Shown: positions 10,275 through 19,816 of the stretch, in pieces
Layout of the letters: every line of letters starts with the position of its first letter
How positions within the stretch are numbered: position 1 is the stretch's first letter
Assembly (NCBI GenBank): GCA_963704975.1
Contig: CAVPIK010000019.1
Span: 1 to 64,000 of the forward strand
DNA length: 64,000 bases
Direction: 5' to 3'
Origin: JAGNDO01 sp963704975
GTDB taxonomy: Bacteria > Chloroflexota > Anaerolineae > Caldilineales > Caldilineaceae
Translations under genes and position numbers: made by a program
Notes under the pieces: generated by a model
Database searches by the model: none
The model's input: only the letters and a program-made list of their open reading frames with translations
What the model was told of the DNA's origin: nothing

Positions 10275-11446
10275 GGGGTGGTCCTTTTTAGCGGCTACCG
10301 CCGCCTGTTGTCTCTTCGCCCGCTGTTCGTGGCGGACGGTTTGATTGCTGATAGTGAAACGTTCCAGAAAAGTGTGGCGGAAGTCATCAAATTGCCCAGC
10401 CTCGATGGCGGCACGAATGTTGACCATGAGATCCATCATAAACTGAACATTGTGAATTGTGCCAAGACGCAGGGCGCTGATCTCTTTGGCCTTGTACAGA
10501 TGGCGCAGATAGGCCCGGCTGAAGGTGCGGCAGGTGTAGCAGCCGCAGCTCCTCTTGCACGGGCCGGGGATCTTCGGCGTATTGGGCGTTGCGCAGGTTG
10601 ATGCGCCCGTCCAGGGTGAAGAGCGCGCCGTTGCGGGCGATGCGGGTGGGCAGCACGCAGTCGAACATGTCGATGCCCCGGGCCACGGACTCCACAATGT
10701 CCTCGGGCGCGCCCACGCCCATCAGATAGCGGGGTTTGTGGGTGGGCAGGGCGGGCAGGGTCTCGTCCAGGGTGGCGTACATCTGCTCCTTGGTTTCGCC
10801 CACGGCCAGCCCGCCCACGGCATAGCCGGGCAGATCCAGTTCGCTCAGAAAGCGGGCGCTGGCCTGGCGCAGATCCGGGAAGATGCCCCCCTGCACGATG
10901 CCGAAGAGGGCTTGATCCGGGCGGGTGTGGGCGGCGGCGCAGCGCTCGGCCCAGCGATGGGTGCGGGCCAGGGCGATCTCGTTGTAGGCCCGGTCCAGGG
11001 GGTCCGGGCATTCGTCCAGGACCATGGCGATGTCCGCGCCCAGGGCCTGCTCGATCTCCATCACCTTTTCCGGGGTGAAGCGGTGGGTGCTGCCGTCCAA
11101 GTGGCTGCGGAAGGTGACGCCCTCGTCGTCCACCTTGCGCATGTTGGCAGAGGCTGAAGACCTGAAAGCCGCCGGAGTCGGTGAGGATGGGGCCATCCCA
11201 GGCCATGAAGCCGTGCAGCCCGCCAAACTTCTCCACCAATTCGTGGCCGGGGCGCAGATAGAGATGGTAGGTGTTGGCCAGGATCAACTGGCTGCCGGCC
11301 TCTTTCAGATCCCTGGGTTCCAGGGTTTTGACGTTGGCCAAGGTGCCCACGGGCGCAAAGGCGGGCATGGGGATGGGGCCGTGGGGCGTGTGAAAGGTGG
11401 CCCGGCGGGCATTGCCGTCGGTGTTGTGCAGGTCGAAGTGAAACAC
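10275..11446 (-). CDS. tgt: tRNA-guanine transglycosylase (frameshifted, no stop before uppP)
   Basis: This enzyme exchanges G34 of His/Asp/Asn/Tyr tRNAs for the queuosine precursor. The start is GTG 11446 with AAAGGA upstream. Motifs seen are 'ILANTYHLYLRPG', 'DSGGFQVFS' (substrate Asp), 'FGIVQGG', 'GGLAVGE', 'PRYLMGVG' and 'FDCVLPTR'. The Zn site 'CYTC' with 'GTIHN' lies in a third frame. Breaks near 11155 (extra T in 'CTCTGCC') and near 10545 are both equal to one inserted base. After 'HTFLERF' the frame stays open with about 30 extra residues into uppP, so the stop has been lost, either by error or as a real fusion. Confidence 0.88.
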
Positions 11447-11475
11447 GATAGAATCCTTTGGGAAGGTGACGGAAA

Positions 11476-11526
11476 ATAGCCACGAAAACGGGGAGAAGCG
11501 AAGGTTCTCCCCGTTTTCGTGGCTAT
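11476..11526 (-). terminator. Strong hairpin between sensor kinase and tgt
   Basis: Arms 11476-11497 and 11505-11526 pair perfectly over 22 bp with a 7-base loop. On the minus strand the stem is followed by TTTTCCG. The position, just downstream of the kinase stop and upstream of tgt, fits an intrinsic terminator of the kinase transcript. Confidence 0.7.
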
Positions 11527-11541
11527 CCCCCTCTTCGGCGT

Positions 11542-13813
11542 TTAGAAAAGGCTGAAATCTGGGTTGGGTTCGCCCAGGATTGTGCGCAGGGGCAGGGTGC
11601 CCACAATCACCGTGCCGCTTTGGCCCGTGGAACGGGGCGAGCGGATGACCAGTCTGCCCCCAAACAGGGCGGCGCGTTCCCGCATGTTAAGCAGGCCATA
11701 GCTGTTCCGTTGGCTGTATTCCTTGTTCAACTGGGCCAGGTCTAGGCCAACCCCGTCATCTTCTATCTCAAAAATCAGGTTGCTCTCTTCAACATAGATC
11801 CGAATCCAGATATTCTGGGCCTGGGCATGTTTGCGGATGTTGTTGACCGATTCCTGGATGATGGCGAAGATGGAATCCGCCGCCAGGGGCGAGAAGGTTT
11901 CGCTGAATGGGGCCACTTCCAAGTGAACACGACTGCTGAGGGTGCCCACAAGCTGCCGATAATAGGCATGGATGGCTGGAACCAGCCCCTGGCTTTCCAA
12001 AATGATCGGGCGCAGTTCGAAGAGCAAGGTCCGCACCTCTTGGTTTGCCTGGCGGGCGATCTTTTCCAGCCGATTCAGTTCGTCCAGCACGGCCTCGTCT
12101 TGCTCCCGTTGCACATGTCGTCGGGTCAGGCCGGCGCTCATGATGATGGAACTGAGCATTTGGGCCGGGCCGTCATGCAGATTTCGAGCCAGTCGGTGGC
12201 GCACATCTTCTTGGATGGTGATGATGCGCTCTTGTTCGCGCTGCACGCTCTGATAGAGGGTGGCATTTTCCAGAGCCACCGCTGCTTGGTTGGCGAAGGT
12301 TTGGAGCAGGATCATGCGCTCGTCGTCGAAGAGATGACCCATGACAGAATAGACCACGATCACCCCGATGGTGGCGCCGCGACTGAGCAGGGGCACCAGG
12401 GCCAGGCTGCTTCTGGCCAATTCCGGGTCGGCAAATATGCCCGCACATCGGGGATCATCCCCCACCCGGTTGACGATCAGGGCGTGCTTCTGCTCTGCAC
12501 ACAGGCCCACCAACCCCTCGTCCATGGGGATGGGCTTTTGGCTCCACTGGCTGTCGATCTCGGCCCCGGTGGCAGAATAGAGTTCCAACTGTTGCATCTG
12601 CTGGTTGATCAGAAACAGTTCGCTGCGTTCCACCGCCAAGATCTCCAACACGCTGTCGGTGATGGACCCGATCACCTCGCGCACATCCAACTCGCTGGTG
12701 ATCGTCTGGCTGACCTTGTTGAGGCTGGCCAGTTCTTTTACTTTTTCATGTTCCCGGCTGTAGAGTCGAGCATTTTCCACAGCAATGGCAATCTGGCCGC
12801 TGACCGAGGCCAGCCATTCCAGATCTTGGAGGCGAAAGCCGCCCTGACGGTTCAGCACTTGCATGGCCCCGATGGTACGATTATGCACGATTAGGGGCAC
12901 ACAGATGGCATTCTTGGTACGAAAGCCGCTCAGTTGATCGACGTCGCCGGTAAATCGGGGGTCGTTTTCGGGATCATTCACGATCAGCGGCTGGCTGTGG
13001 CTGGTGACCCATCCGGCCACGCTTTGGGAGGTGCTGACGTGGGTGCCGATCAACTTGTGGCCAAACTCCCCCGTGGCCACCATAAAGGTGAGCCGCTGTT
13101 TATCCGCATCGGCCAAAAATATGCTGGATGCCTCGGCGTCCAATAGATAGGCGGCCAACTCGGCAGAGTCCCACAGCACTTGGTCCAGATCCAGGCTGGA
13201 GACTGTTTGGTTAAATTGGTGGAGCAGGTTGGCATTTTCCAGCCGGCGGCGGGCAGTGCTCAGGGCATGGGCGCGCACATAGTTGCTCGATGAGCAGATC
13301 TGCCAGAGCCACAAGCTCTTGCAGCAACGGGCTGTCGGCCCCCAGGGATGCCAAGTCGGCACAGACAAAGGTCAGCCCCCCATAGGGGATATTGTTTTGG
13401 GACAGGGTAATATGCACCAAATAGCGACCACCCAGCCCTGGCGTTGCTCCCGAATCGGCCCAAGCATCAGCCGTGGCAGAGGAGGTGGCAGATGGATCGG
13501 GGAAATAGCTCACCCGCTCGGCGCTGCTTGCCCCTTCCCGCCTGGGGAGATGGGCTGTGCCGCGCAACAAAGTGCTTTCCCATTGCTGGATCTGCCCAAC
13601 GATCGCTTCGCTGATGGGCGCGGACTGAAAGACACGATCCAGATCGCCCCGCTCGTCATCTGCCCAATACAGGCGCGTAGCCTCGGCGGGACACATGCTG
13701 TGCAACAGCCGCACGGCTTCGCCCCAATAGGCGGCGAAATGTTGATTTTCCAATAGCCTGTCCAGATCGGACAATGCTTGAAGCAGGGCCGTGGGCAGTC
13801 GATTTTCGGTCAT
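11542..13813 (-). CDS. Multi-GAF sensor histidine kinase, NarL/DegS type (frameshifted)
   Basis: Start ATG 13813 (MTENRLP) is weakly supported by its upstream sequence. An N-terminal region of about 180 residues lacks membrane helices. A shift near 13275 (extra base in 'CAACTATGTGCGC') leads into two clear GAF domains (first 'SSIFLADADKQRLTFMVATG', second 'ERSELFLINQQMQQLELYSATG'), then the HisKA_3 dimerisation motif 'RLARNLHDGPAQ' with the phospho-acceptor His, and a HATPase_c domain 'ESVNNIRKHAQA', 'DDGVGLD', 'YGLLNMRERAALFGG'. It is predicted to be cytoplasmic. No response regulator is next to it; the nearest is at 33.6 kb beside another kinase. Confidence 0.85.
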
Positions 13814-13904
13814 AGGGGCGGCTCTTTTTTGCAAGACTACTTTGCTACTTCATCTTGGATGCCATATACGCAAGAGTACTTTTTCGTTAGTTATGTGTAA
13901 CTAC

Positions 13905-14040
13905 CAACCCCACCCTAGCCCTCCCCAGATTGGGGAGGGGACAGTCCAAGTTACCCGGACTTTCGTCAACGGCGATCCGGCTATTTTGCGGCGATCTTGC
14001 CCCTCCCCCAATCTGGGGGAGGCTGGGAGGGGGTTGGTAG
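13905..14040 (+). repeat. Family A palindromic repeat, copy 2
   Basis: This has the same left hairpin CTCCCCAGATTGGGGAG, CGGCGATCCGGC core and right hairpin CCCCCAATCTGGGGG as copy 1. It carries about 20 extra bases (TATTTTGCGGCGATCTTGCC) after the core, a partial duplication of CGGCGATC. The outer ends CTACCAACCCC and GGGGTTGGTAG are also complementary, so the whole unit can fold as one cruciform. Confidence 0.88.
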
Positions 14041-14093
14041 GTGCACTTATGTTAGAAATTGTACCATAGGCGAGAAAGAAACCGAGAACGCAA

Positions 14094-14123
14094 GAGTCCG
14101 ACAACCTTACGGTTGCCGGACTC
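14094..14123 (-). terminator. recA terminator hairpin
   Basis: Arms GAGTCCGACAACC (14094-14106) and GGTTGCCGGACTC (14111-14123) pair with one mismatch around TTAC. It lies about 60 bases downstream of the recA stop on the minus strand. The following bases (CTTGCGTTCTCGG on the minus strand) are only mildly U-rich. Confidence 0.6.
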
Positions 14124-14185
14124 GGTGCGGATGATTTTGATGGATTTGGGTCGATAGTGACGGCTACATCAGGCAGCTACGTCGA

Positions 14186-15286
14186 TCAGTCGTCGGAGTC
14201 GTCGCCTTCGCTACCCTCATCATCATTGGCCAGGACTGCGTCACCCAGTGCCCCCAGGTTGATGGGCATGCCCAGGGCATCCCGAATCTTGCCGGCGATC
14301 TCGACGGAGATGACGGCTTCTTGGTCCAGGAAGGTCTTGGAGTTTTCCCGGCCCTGGCCCAGGCGAATGTCTCCGTAGCTGTAGAAGCTGCCCCGCTTGT
14401 CGATCACCCCATGCTCGACGCCCAGGTCAACCAGGTCGCCGCTGGTGCTGATGCCTTCGTTGTACATGATGTCAAACTCGGCCACCCGGAAGGGGGGGGC
14501 CACCTTGTTCTTCTTGACCGTGACCCGAGTGCGGTTGCCCACCACCTCGGCCCCTTGCTTGATGGACTGGATGCGTCGGATGTCCAGCCGCACGCTGGCG
14601 TAGAACTTGAGGGCCATGCCGCCGGATGTCGTCTCCGGGTTGCCAAACATGACGCCGATCTTCTGGCGCAGTTGGTTGGTGAAGATCAGGCAGGTGCCGC
14701 TGTTCTTGACCGCACCGGCCAGCTTGCGCAGGGCCTGGGACATCAGCCGGGCCTGCAAGCCCATGTGGCTGTCCCCCATCTCGCCTTCGATCTCGGCCCG
14801 GGGCACCAGGGCGGCCACGCTGTCCACCACCACCACATCCATGGCACCGGAGCGCACCAGGGCCTCGGTGATCTCCAGCGCCTGCTCGCCCGTGTCCGGC
14901 TGGCTGACGTAGAGATTGTCCACATCCACGCCGATCTTGCGGGCGTAGGCCGGGTCCAGGGCGTGCTCCACATCCACAAAGCCGCAGATGCCGCCCTTCA
15001 TCTGGGCCTCGGCGATGATGTGCAGACAGACCGTGGTCTTGCCCGAACTCTCCGGGCCATAGATTTCGATGATGCGCCCCTTGGGCACGCCGCCTACGCC
15101 CAGGGCGATGTCCAGGCTCAGGCTGCCTGTGGGGATGGACTCCACATTCAGCTTGGTGGCCTCGCCCAGCTTCATGATCACCCCATCACCAAATCGCTTG
15201 TGCAGGCTGGAAAGGGTGGTCGTGAGCGCTTTTTCTCTGGCATTCTGCTCAGATTTCTCTGCGGCTTTGGACTTAGCTGAGGCCAT
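14186..15286 (-). CDS. recA: RecA recombinase
   Basis: The frame is intact with 366 residues. RecA forms a filament on single-stranded DNA, drives strand exchange and triggers LexA cleavage. ATG 15286 has AGGAG 8 bases upstream. Walker A 'GPESSGKTT' (about residue 75), 'FVDVEHALDP', 'DVVVVDSVAALVPRAE', the L2 region 'LIFTNQLRQKIGVMFGNPETT' and an acidic tail 'DDEGSEGDDSDD' are all standard. The promoter and a repeated operator-like motif lie 40-90 bases upstream. This is one of the few long genes here without a frameshift. Confidence 0.98.
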   Translation of the reverse strand: MASAKSKAAEKSEQNAREKALTTTLSSLHKRFGDGVIMKLGEATKLNVESIPTGSLSLDIALGVGGVPKGRIIEIYGPESSGKTTVCLHIIAEAQMKGGICGFVDVEHALDPAYARKIGVDVDNLYVSQPDTGEQALEITEALVRSGAMDVVVVDSVAALVPRAEIEGEMGDSHMGLQARLMSQALRKLAGAVKNSGTCLIFTNQLRQKIGVMFGNPETTSGGMALKFYASVRLDIRRIQSIKQGAEVVGNRTRVTVKKNKVAPPFRVAEFDIMYNEGISTSGDLVDLGVEHGVIDKRGSFYSYGDIRLGQGRENSKTFLDQEAVISVEIAGKIRDALGMPINLGALGDAVLANDDEGSEGDDSDD

Positions 15287-15323
15287 GTGTATTTCTCCTT
15301 TTGGCTTGAAAATAATAACAGTT

Positions 15324-15376
15324 TAGACCGTATGTTCTGGTTCTGACAGTATAGACCATTTGTTCTTGTTCGTCAA
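15324..15376 (-). promoter_or_regulatory. recA promoter with twin operator-like motif
   Basis: On the minus strand TTGACG (15371-15376) and TATACT (15348-15353) are 17 bases apart, a good sigma-70 promoter. A 15-base motif AGAACANANGGTCTA occurs twice, at 15352-15366 inside the spacer and at 15324-15338 just after the start point, 28 bases apart. It resembles the gapped GAAC-N4-GTTC LexA/DinR box but with GGTC in the second half, so repression by LexA is likely but the site type is inferred. Confidence 0.7.
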
Positions 15377-15439
15377 GTAGAAAATGGATGAAATTGGGTG
15401 AAAAACGAACACAGCCAAAATAGAAAGAGGCGTCGGTTT

Positions 15440-15468
15440 TTGGACCTGCCCTGTGTACCTGCTATAAT
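15440..15468 (+). promoter_or_regulatory. Forward promoter upstream of a small hypothetical gene
   Basis: TTGGAC (15440-15445) and TATAAT (15463-15468) are 17 bases apart. Transcription would begin near 15475, leaving a leader of about 180 bases before the start codon at 15657. I see no conserved structure in that leader. Confidence 0.65.
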
Positions 15469-15656
15469 CGTGATGCCAGTCACCCTGGCACAAGTGTTCG
15501 GAAGTTGGAAGACATCCCACGCCCCACGCATCACTAGTTGAACCAGCTTTTGTTTTCCATCTTCTTGTCCTATGTCTTCAATCGGCCTCGTCCACACCGC
15601 TGCTGTCGTTTGTCTGCCCTCTTGTCTGCCCACTATCTAGCGAATGGAATTTATCC

Positions 15657-15992
15657 GTGTCTCGACGTAAGCTAAATCGAGCTTGGGAAATACTGAGATC
15701 AATGCCTATGCCAGCCATTGCCTCGGATCGACTGGTTGATCTGCACAACGATCTCACCTATTACGATACAACTATCGCCCAGGAAATGCGGGAGTATCTG
15801 CGCGGGCGGCCTGTGGATCGGCGTCGCCTCCGCATCGATACCGAACTGGAGGATAACCTGCGCAGCTTCAAAACCGAAGGCCCGCCCGAAGTGGAGTGCC
15901 GGCGCGAACTTCTGCGCTACAAACGGCGCATCGACGATGTGGTCAAGGAACTCGTCCACATGGACACGGAACGCACCCGCACTCGCTCCTGA
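15657..15992 (+). CDS. Small basic protein of unknown function
   Basis: The product has 111 residues rich in Arg and Glu (about 20 Arg), with no membrane segment; alternating charged stretches such as 'RRELLRYKRRIDDVVKELVHMDTER' region suggest long helices. GTG 15657 gives the longest form, and the ribosome site is weak. I do not recognise the family. A good promoter lies 190 bases upstream on the same strand. The codon pattern is like its neighbours and the frame is clean, so it is probably a real gene. Confidence 0.55.
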   Translation: MSRRKLNRAWEILRSMPMPAIASDRLVDLHNDLTYYDTTIAQEMREYLRGRPVDRRRLRIDTELEDNLRSFKTEGPPEVECRRELLRYKRRIDDVVKELVHMDTERTRTRS

Positions 15993-16026
15993 CCCAGCGG
16001 GATCGGGCAGTCCACGAATCAACTTT

Positions 16027-16108
16027 GTTCACCGCCAAGACGCACAGGTCGCAAAGAATTGAGAGTCTTCTCTCAATTCTTTGCGACCTGTGCGTCTTGG
16101 CGGTGAAC
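16027..16108. repeat. Perfect 39-bp word-type hairpin
   Basis: Arms 16027-16065 and 16070-16108 are exact reverse complements with a 4-base loop TCTT. The words are TTCACCGCCAAGACGCACAG and its complement. It lies just after the stop of the small basic protein gene. Exact pairing over 39 bp implies recent origin or active upkeep. Confidence 0.92.
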
Positions 16109-16127
16109 CTCTTTTGAAGCCGACCAC

Positions 16128-16266
16128 CGCCGGGGGCTAAAGCGCCCCGGCTGGGCAAAAAAGCCCGATGAATCGGGCTAGATTGACCCCAAATCTCGTT
16201 AAAAGCAACCCGATTCATCGGGTTTCCCTGACTAGCCGGGGCCTTTAGTCCTTCAGCCCCCGGCGA
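16128..16266. repeat. Family E nested palindrome, copy 1
   Basis: Outer arms GCCGGGGGCT and AGCCCCCGGC enclose a second pair CCCCGGCT/AGCCGGGG and a third pair GCCCGATGAATCGGGCT/ACCCGATTCATCGGGT. The same nested order occurs at 61815-61955. It lies between a small gene and the convergent end of tag. Confidence 0.85.
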
Positions 16267-16284
16267 TGCCGCTTGGCCAGCGGT

Positions 16285-16851
16285 TTACACCTCCACCTTA
16301 TAACACCCCGCCATATGGTCATTCACCAGCCCGGCGCTTTGCATGAAGGCATAGCAGATGGTGGGGCCGACAAAGGTGAACCCGGCCTTCTTCAGGGCCT
16401 TGGAGAGGGCCGTGGCCTCCGCGGTGAAGGCGGGCAGACTCTCCATGGTCGGTGGTTGGTCGGGCACAAGCGGAGCGCCGCCCACAAAGGGCCATAACCA
16501 GTCCGAAAAGGTGCCGAACTCCGCCCGCAGACGCAGATAGGCCTGGGCATTCTGCACCGCCCCCCGCACCTTCAGCCGGTTGCGCACAATCCCCGCATCT
16601 TGCAGCAACGCCTGGATCTTGGCCTCGTCGTAGGCCGCCATCTTCACCGCGTCAAAGTTGTCGAAAGCCCGGCGGAAGTTTTCCCGCTTGTGCAAGATCG
16701 TGCGCCACGACAGCCCGGCCTGGAAGCACTCCAAGATCAGCCGCTCGAACAGCGCCGCATCGTCATAGACCGGCACCCCCCACTCCTCATCGTGGTAGAT
16801 CTGCATCAACGCATCGTCCCCCGCCCAGGGGCAACGCTGCACGTCGGCCAT
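16285..16851 (-). CDS. tag: DNA-3-methyladenine glycosylase I
   Basis: This enzyme removes 3-methyladenine from alkylated DNA. The sequence shows 'RCPWAGDD', 'YHDEEWGVP', 'LILECFQAGLSWRTIL', 'IVRNRLKV' and the C-terminal 'VNDHMAGC', which with the early Cys and His forms the Tag zinc site. ATG 16851 is preferred (AAAGGA 9 bases upstream); an ATG at 16860 would add three residues. About 188 residues is the normal length and the frame is intact. It lies upstream of a word-type inverted repeat and lysA on the same strand. Confidence 0.93.
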   Translation of the reverse strand: MADVQRCPWAGDDALMQIYHDEEWGVPVYDDAALFERLILECFQAGLSWRTILHKRENFRRAFDNFDAVKMAAYDEAKIQALLQDAGIVRNRLKVRGAVQNAQAYLRLRAEFGTFSDWLWPFVGGAPLVPDQPPTMESLPAFTAEATALSKALKKAGFTFVGPTICYAFMQSAGLVNDHMAGCYKVEV

Positions 16852-16868
16852 ACTCAGCATCCTTTCAA

Positions 16869-16977
16869 AAAATAGGCCACAGATGGGACGGATTTGACGG
16901 ATAAATACGGATCTTTTCTTTTCGAGAAAAATCCGTCTTAATCCGTCAAATCCGTCAAATCCGTGGCCTATTTCTTA
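16869..16977. repeat. Word-type inverted repeat between tag and lysA
   Basis: The left half reads AATAGGCCACAGATGGGACG and continues with GGATTTGACGGAT words; the right half is its near-complement ending CCGTGGCCTATT. The right end overlaps the last codons of lysA by three bases. The related word set GGATTTGACGGATAAA is used again at 62231-62322. Confidence 0.85.
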
Positions 16978-18307
16978 TTCCAAATCCAACCCCACATCCC
17001 GCCGCAGCAGATCCGCCGCCTCTTCTCGCCGCTGGATCAACTGGGCCGAGCCCTCCCGCAGCCACAGGACCGCCGGGCGTCTGGCCCCATTATAGTTGCT
17101 GCCCATGCTCAATTGATAGGCGCCGCTGACCGGCACGGCCACCACATCGTCTGCCGCCATTTCCGGCATGGGCAGGTTGTGGATCAGGATGTCACCGCTT
17201 TCGCAATAGGGACCGGCCAGCCAGGCCGCACCAACCGGGGCACGGTTGGGTTCATCCACAGGCAGGGCGGAATAGCGCGCCCCATAGAGGGCAGGCCGGG
17301 GATTGTCGGCCAATCCCCCATCCAGCAACAGCCAGCGCCGCCCGCCGCTCTCCTTCACCGCGCCCACCCGATAGAGGGCCACCCCAGCCCGGGCCACCAA
17401 ACTGCGCCCTGGCTCCAAATGCAGCCGAGGCAGGGGCAAGCTGTGGGCCGCACACCCCTGATGCAACGTCCACGCCACCAACCGCACATAGTCCTCCACC
17501 GAGGCGTGGGGCAGGTCGTCCTCGTGATAGGGCACCCCCCACCCGCCGCCGGGAGAGAGCGCTTTGGGCACCCATCCCAGGCGTCTGCGCAGATGGACAA
17601 TCAGCGCCACGGTGCTTTCCAGCGCTGGGACCAGCGGGGCCGGGTCGTGGAAGTGGGAGCCTTGGTGAAAATGAAGACCGGTCAGGGGCAGGCCCTTTTT
17701 GAGGCAAAAGGCCACTGCGGTTTCGGCTTCTTGGGGGCTCATGCCAAACTTGCTCGTCTCCTGACCTGTCTGGGTATGGGCGTGGGTGTCGACAGCCAGT
17801 CCTGGCCGCAGACGCAGCCACAGATTCGGGCATTCGCCATCGGACATGGCCACCAGATCCGCAATCAGGTGTAGCTCGGTCAGGTTGTCCACCACCACCG
17901 TGCCGGCCTGGGCAATGGCCGCCCGCAGATCCGCCTGGCTCTTGTTCACGCCGTGGACCAGAATGGACGCCTTGGGCACCCCGGCGGCCTGGGCAATGGT
18001 CAGCTCACCCACCCCGGTGCAGTCCACCCACAGCCCCTGCTCCACCGCCCATTGGGCCACCGCCGTGCACAGAAAAGCCTTGCCCGCATAGGTCAGGCTG
18101 CTCTGCCCTGGGTAGTGGTTGCCCAGGGCCGTGGCATAGGCCGCCACAGCTTCATCCATTGTCTGTTGATCATAGAGATAGAGGGGGGTGCCGTGCTGCT
18201 CGGCCAAGGCGGTCAGATCGCAACCGGCCACGGTCAACCGTTCCGTTTGGGGCGTGTCGCCTTCAATACGGGTGGAAGTGGGAAAAAGAGGTAATCTGAG
18301 GGTTCAT
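16975..18307 (-). CDS. lysA: Diaminopimelate decarboxylase-like PLP enzyme (frameshifted near N-terminus)
   Basis: This is a group IV PLP decarboxylase; family members convert meso-diaminopimelate to lysine. It shows 'GTPLYLYD', 'SLTYAGKAFLC' with the PLP Lys, 'HFHQGSHF', 'SPGGGWGVPY', 'HLEPGRSLVA' and 'AGPYCESGDIL' with the active Cys. The main frame begins at 18237, but the same frame plus one base gives 'PTSTRIEGDTPQTERLTVAGCDL' back to ATG 18307 with GGAG upstream, so the start was set there with a shift near 18290. The C-terminus 'YNGARRPAVLWLR' is typical. Ornithine/arginine decarboxylases of the same fold are a less likely alternative. Confidence 0.88.
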
Positions 18308-18361
18308 GATGGCTCCATTTCTAGTGAAGGGGGAGAGAGAGCAAACCGTTCATTCAAATCC

Positions 18362-18785
18362 TTACCGCTTGCGGCGCTTGTTGGCCTTTTGGCGTTGGCG
18401 GATGATGGCGGCGGCGGAATAGGGGTCCACATCGGCTTTTTCCTGTTTGCGCTTGCGGTGGGCCGCCCCCCGCCGGAAGTTGGCCCACAGATTCAGCATG
18501 ATCCAAAAACTCAGCACGCTCCAGATCACGGCAATCCACGTCCAGCCCAAAGACCAGAACAGGGGGCCAAAGGAGAAGATCAACCCCAAGAAGGAGATCA
18601 CGAAGAGCAGGCCCGGTGCCGCCGCCCCCCACTTCTTGTCCAGGATCTCCCCCTGTAGCACAAAGAAGCTATAGTCCTTGCGATCCCGATTTTTTAACAT
18701 CAACCAAATAAAGCTGAGCACCGCCACGACCAAACAGGGCCAGCATGGTCAAAACCAGGGGAGAAAAAGCAGAGAAATCGATCAC
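18362..18785 (-). CDS. Small membrane protein of unknown function (frameshifted)
   Basis: GTG 18785 has AAGGAG 8 bases upstream and starts 'MIDFSAFSPLVLTMLAL'; a shift near 18733 leads to 'VVAVLSFIWLMLKNRDRKDY'. Two further hydrophobic segments (about residues 60-80 and 82-100) precede a very basic tail 'RKRKQEKAD...RQRQKANKRRKR'. I do not recognise it. The basic tail suggests a cytoplasmic C-terminus near ribosomes or nucleic acid, but that is speculation. It lies between lysA and a DMT permease on the same strand. Confidence 0.5.
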
Positions 18786-18793
18786 AAATGGGA

Positions 18794-18910
18794 CTCCTTG
18801 GATTTTAGATTTTGGATTGGGGCTTTTAGATTGTGTGCAATTGGCAAGCCAGGGATCTCTCCGCTTCCCCCGCCCCATTGTGCATGGTGCATTGTCAATT
18901 GTGCATTGCC
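18794..18910. repeat. Short-word AT-rich repeats
   Basis: GGATTTTAGATTTTGGATTG (18797 onward) and a cluster of GTGCATTGT/GTGCATGGT words (18879-18906) fill the gap between two genes. They belong to the same style of short, loosely repeated words seen at 23292-23425 and 59239-59270. Confidence 0.55.
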
Positions 18911-18919
18911 CCACCCCGC

Positions 18920-19774
18920 TCAAATCACCACCAACACAATCCCGGCCAGGGTGACCAGCGCACCGATCACGCTGTTGATCGTGGGGTATTCGCCCAGCAA
19001 TAGGATGCCCAAGATGATGCCCCCGGTCACTTCTTGGGTGGCGATCAAGTTGACATAGGTGGCGCTGACCCGGCGCAGGGCCGCATTGTACAGGGTGTGA
19101 CCCAGCCCCAGGGGAAACAGCCCCAGGAAGACGATGCTGCCCACCGCGGCCCACGTATACCCATCCGGGCTGAAGCTGGCCGCGGCTGGCGGGATCAGCC
19201 AGAGGGCGGCCACGGCATAGACCGTCCCCGCATAGGCAAAGAGCGGATAGCGGTCCCGCTGGCTGCGCCCGGCCACGCTGTAGATGCCAAAGGTGATGGC
19301 GCTGCCCAGGGCCAGCAGGTCGCCGATCAACATGCGCCGGGTGAAGTGTGGCTCGAAGCCCGCCAGCACCGCCACCCCCAACACGGCCACCCCAATGCCC
19401 ACCCACTGGCGTGCGCTCAACGTCTCTTTGAGAAAGATCAGCGAGAAGATGGCCACAAAGACCGGCGCGGTATAGATGATGGCCAGGCTGTGGGCGATGG
19501 AGGTGTAGGCCAAGGAGGCGATGTAAAAGCCAAAGTGCAGGGCCGTCACCAAGCCAAAGAAGGCGAATTTGGGCCAATCCCGCCGGGGGGGCAGGGTGTG
19601 GCGCTGGAAGAGGGCCAATCCCAGCACAGCCGCCGCCGCCACAATCATCCGCCCGGCCGTGATCTCGTAGGGTGTGAGGGTGGCCGCGGCCCACCGGATC
19701 AACACCGGGCTGGTGCTGAAAAAGAGTACGGCAATCCCTACATAGACCAAGCCCCGCCGCTCGTCCGCGGTCAT
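18920..19774 (-). CDS. DMT-superfamily (EamA) transporter
   Basis: The product has 285 residues with ten hydrophobic segments in two EamA repeats: repeat 1 from 'YVGIAVLFFSTSPVLIRWAA' to 'GVAVLAGF', repeat 2 from 'LIGDLLALGSAITFGIYSV' to 'ALVTLAGIVLVVI'. Family landmarks include 'LTPYEITAGRMIVAA' and 'FLKETLSARQWVGIGVAVLG'. It is probably an exporter of amino acids or metabolites; the substrate is unknown. The start at 19774 lies beside an alternative-frame start and has no strong ribosome site. The frame is intact. Confidence 0.88.
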   Translation of the reverse strand: MTADERRGLVYVGIAVLFFSTSPVLIRWAAATLTPYEITAGRMIVAAAAVLGLALFQRHTLPPRRDWPKFAFFGLVTALHFGFYIASLAYTSIAHSLAIIYTAPVFVAIFSLIFLKETLSARQWVGIGVAVLGVAVLAGFEPHFTRRMLIGDLLALGSAITFGIYSVAGRSQRDRYPLFAYAGTVYAVAALWLIPPAAASFSPDGYTWAAVGSIVFLGLFPLGLGHTLYNAALRRVSATYVNLIATQEVTGGIILGILLLGEYPTINSVIGALVTLAGIVLVVI

Positions 19775-19816
19775 TGGATTGTTACCCTTCCGGGTGAGAC
19801 TAGGGTTGGGGAAGCC

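Noticed and set aside
16027..16111. CRISPR array made of the GCACAGGTCGCAAAG words
   Set aside because: There are only two inverted arms, no series of equal repeats with spacers and no cas genes.
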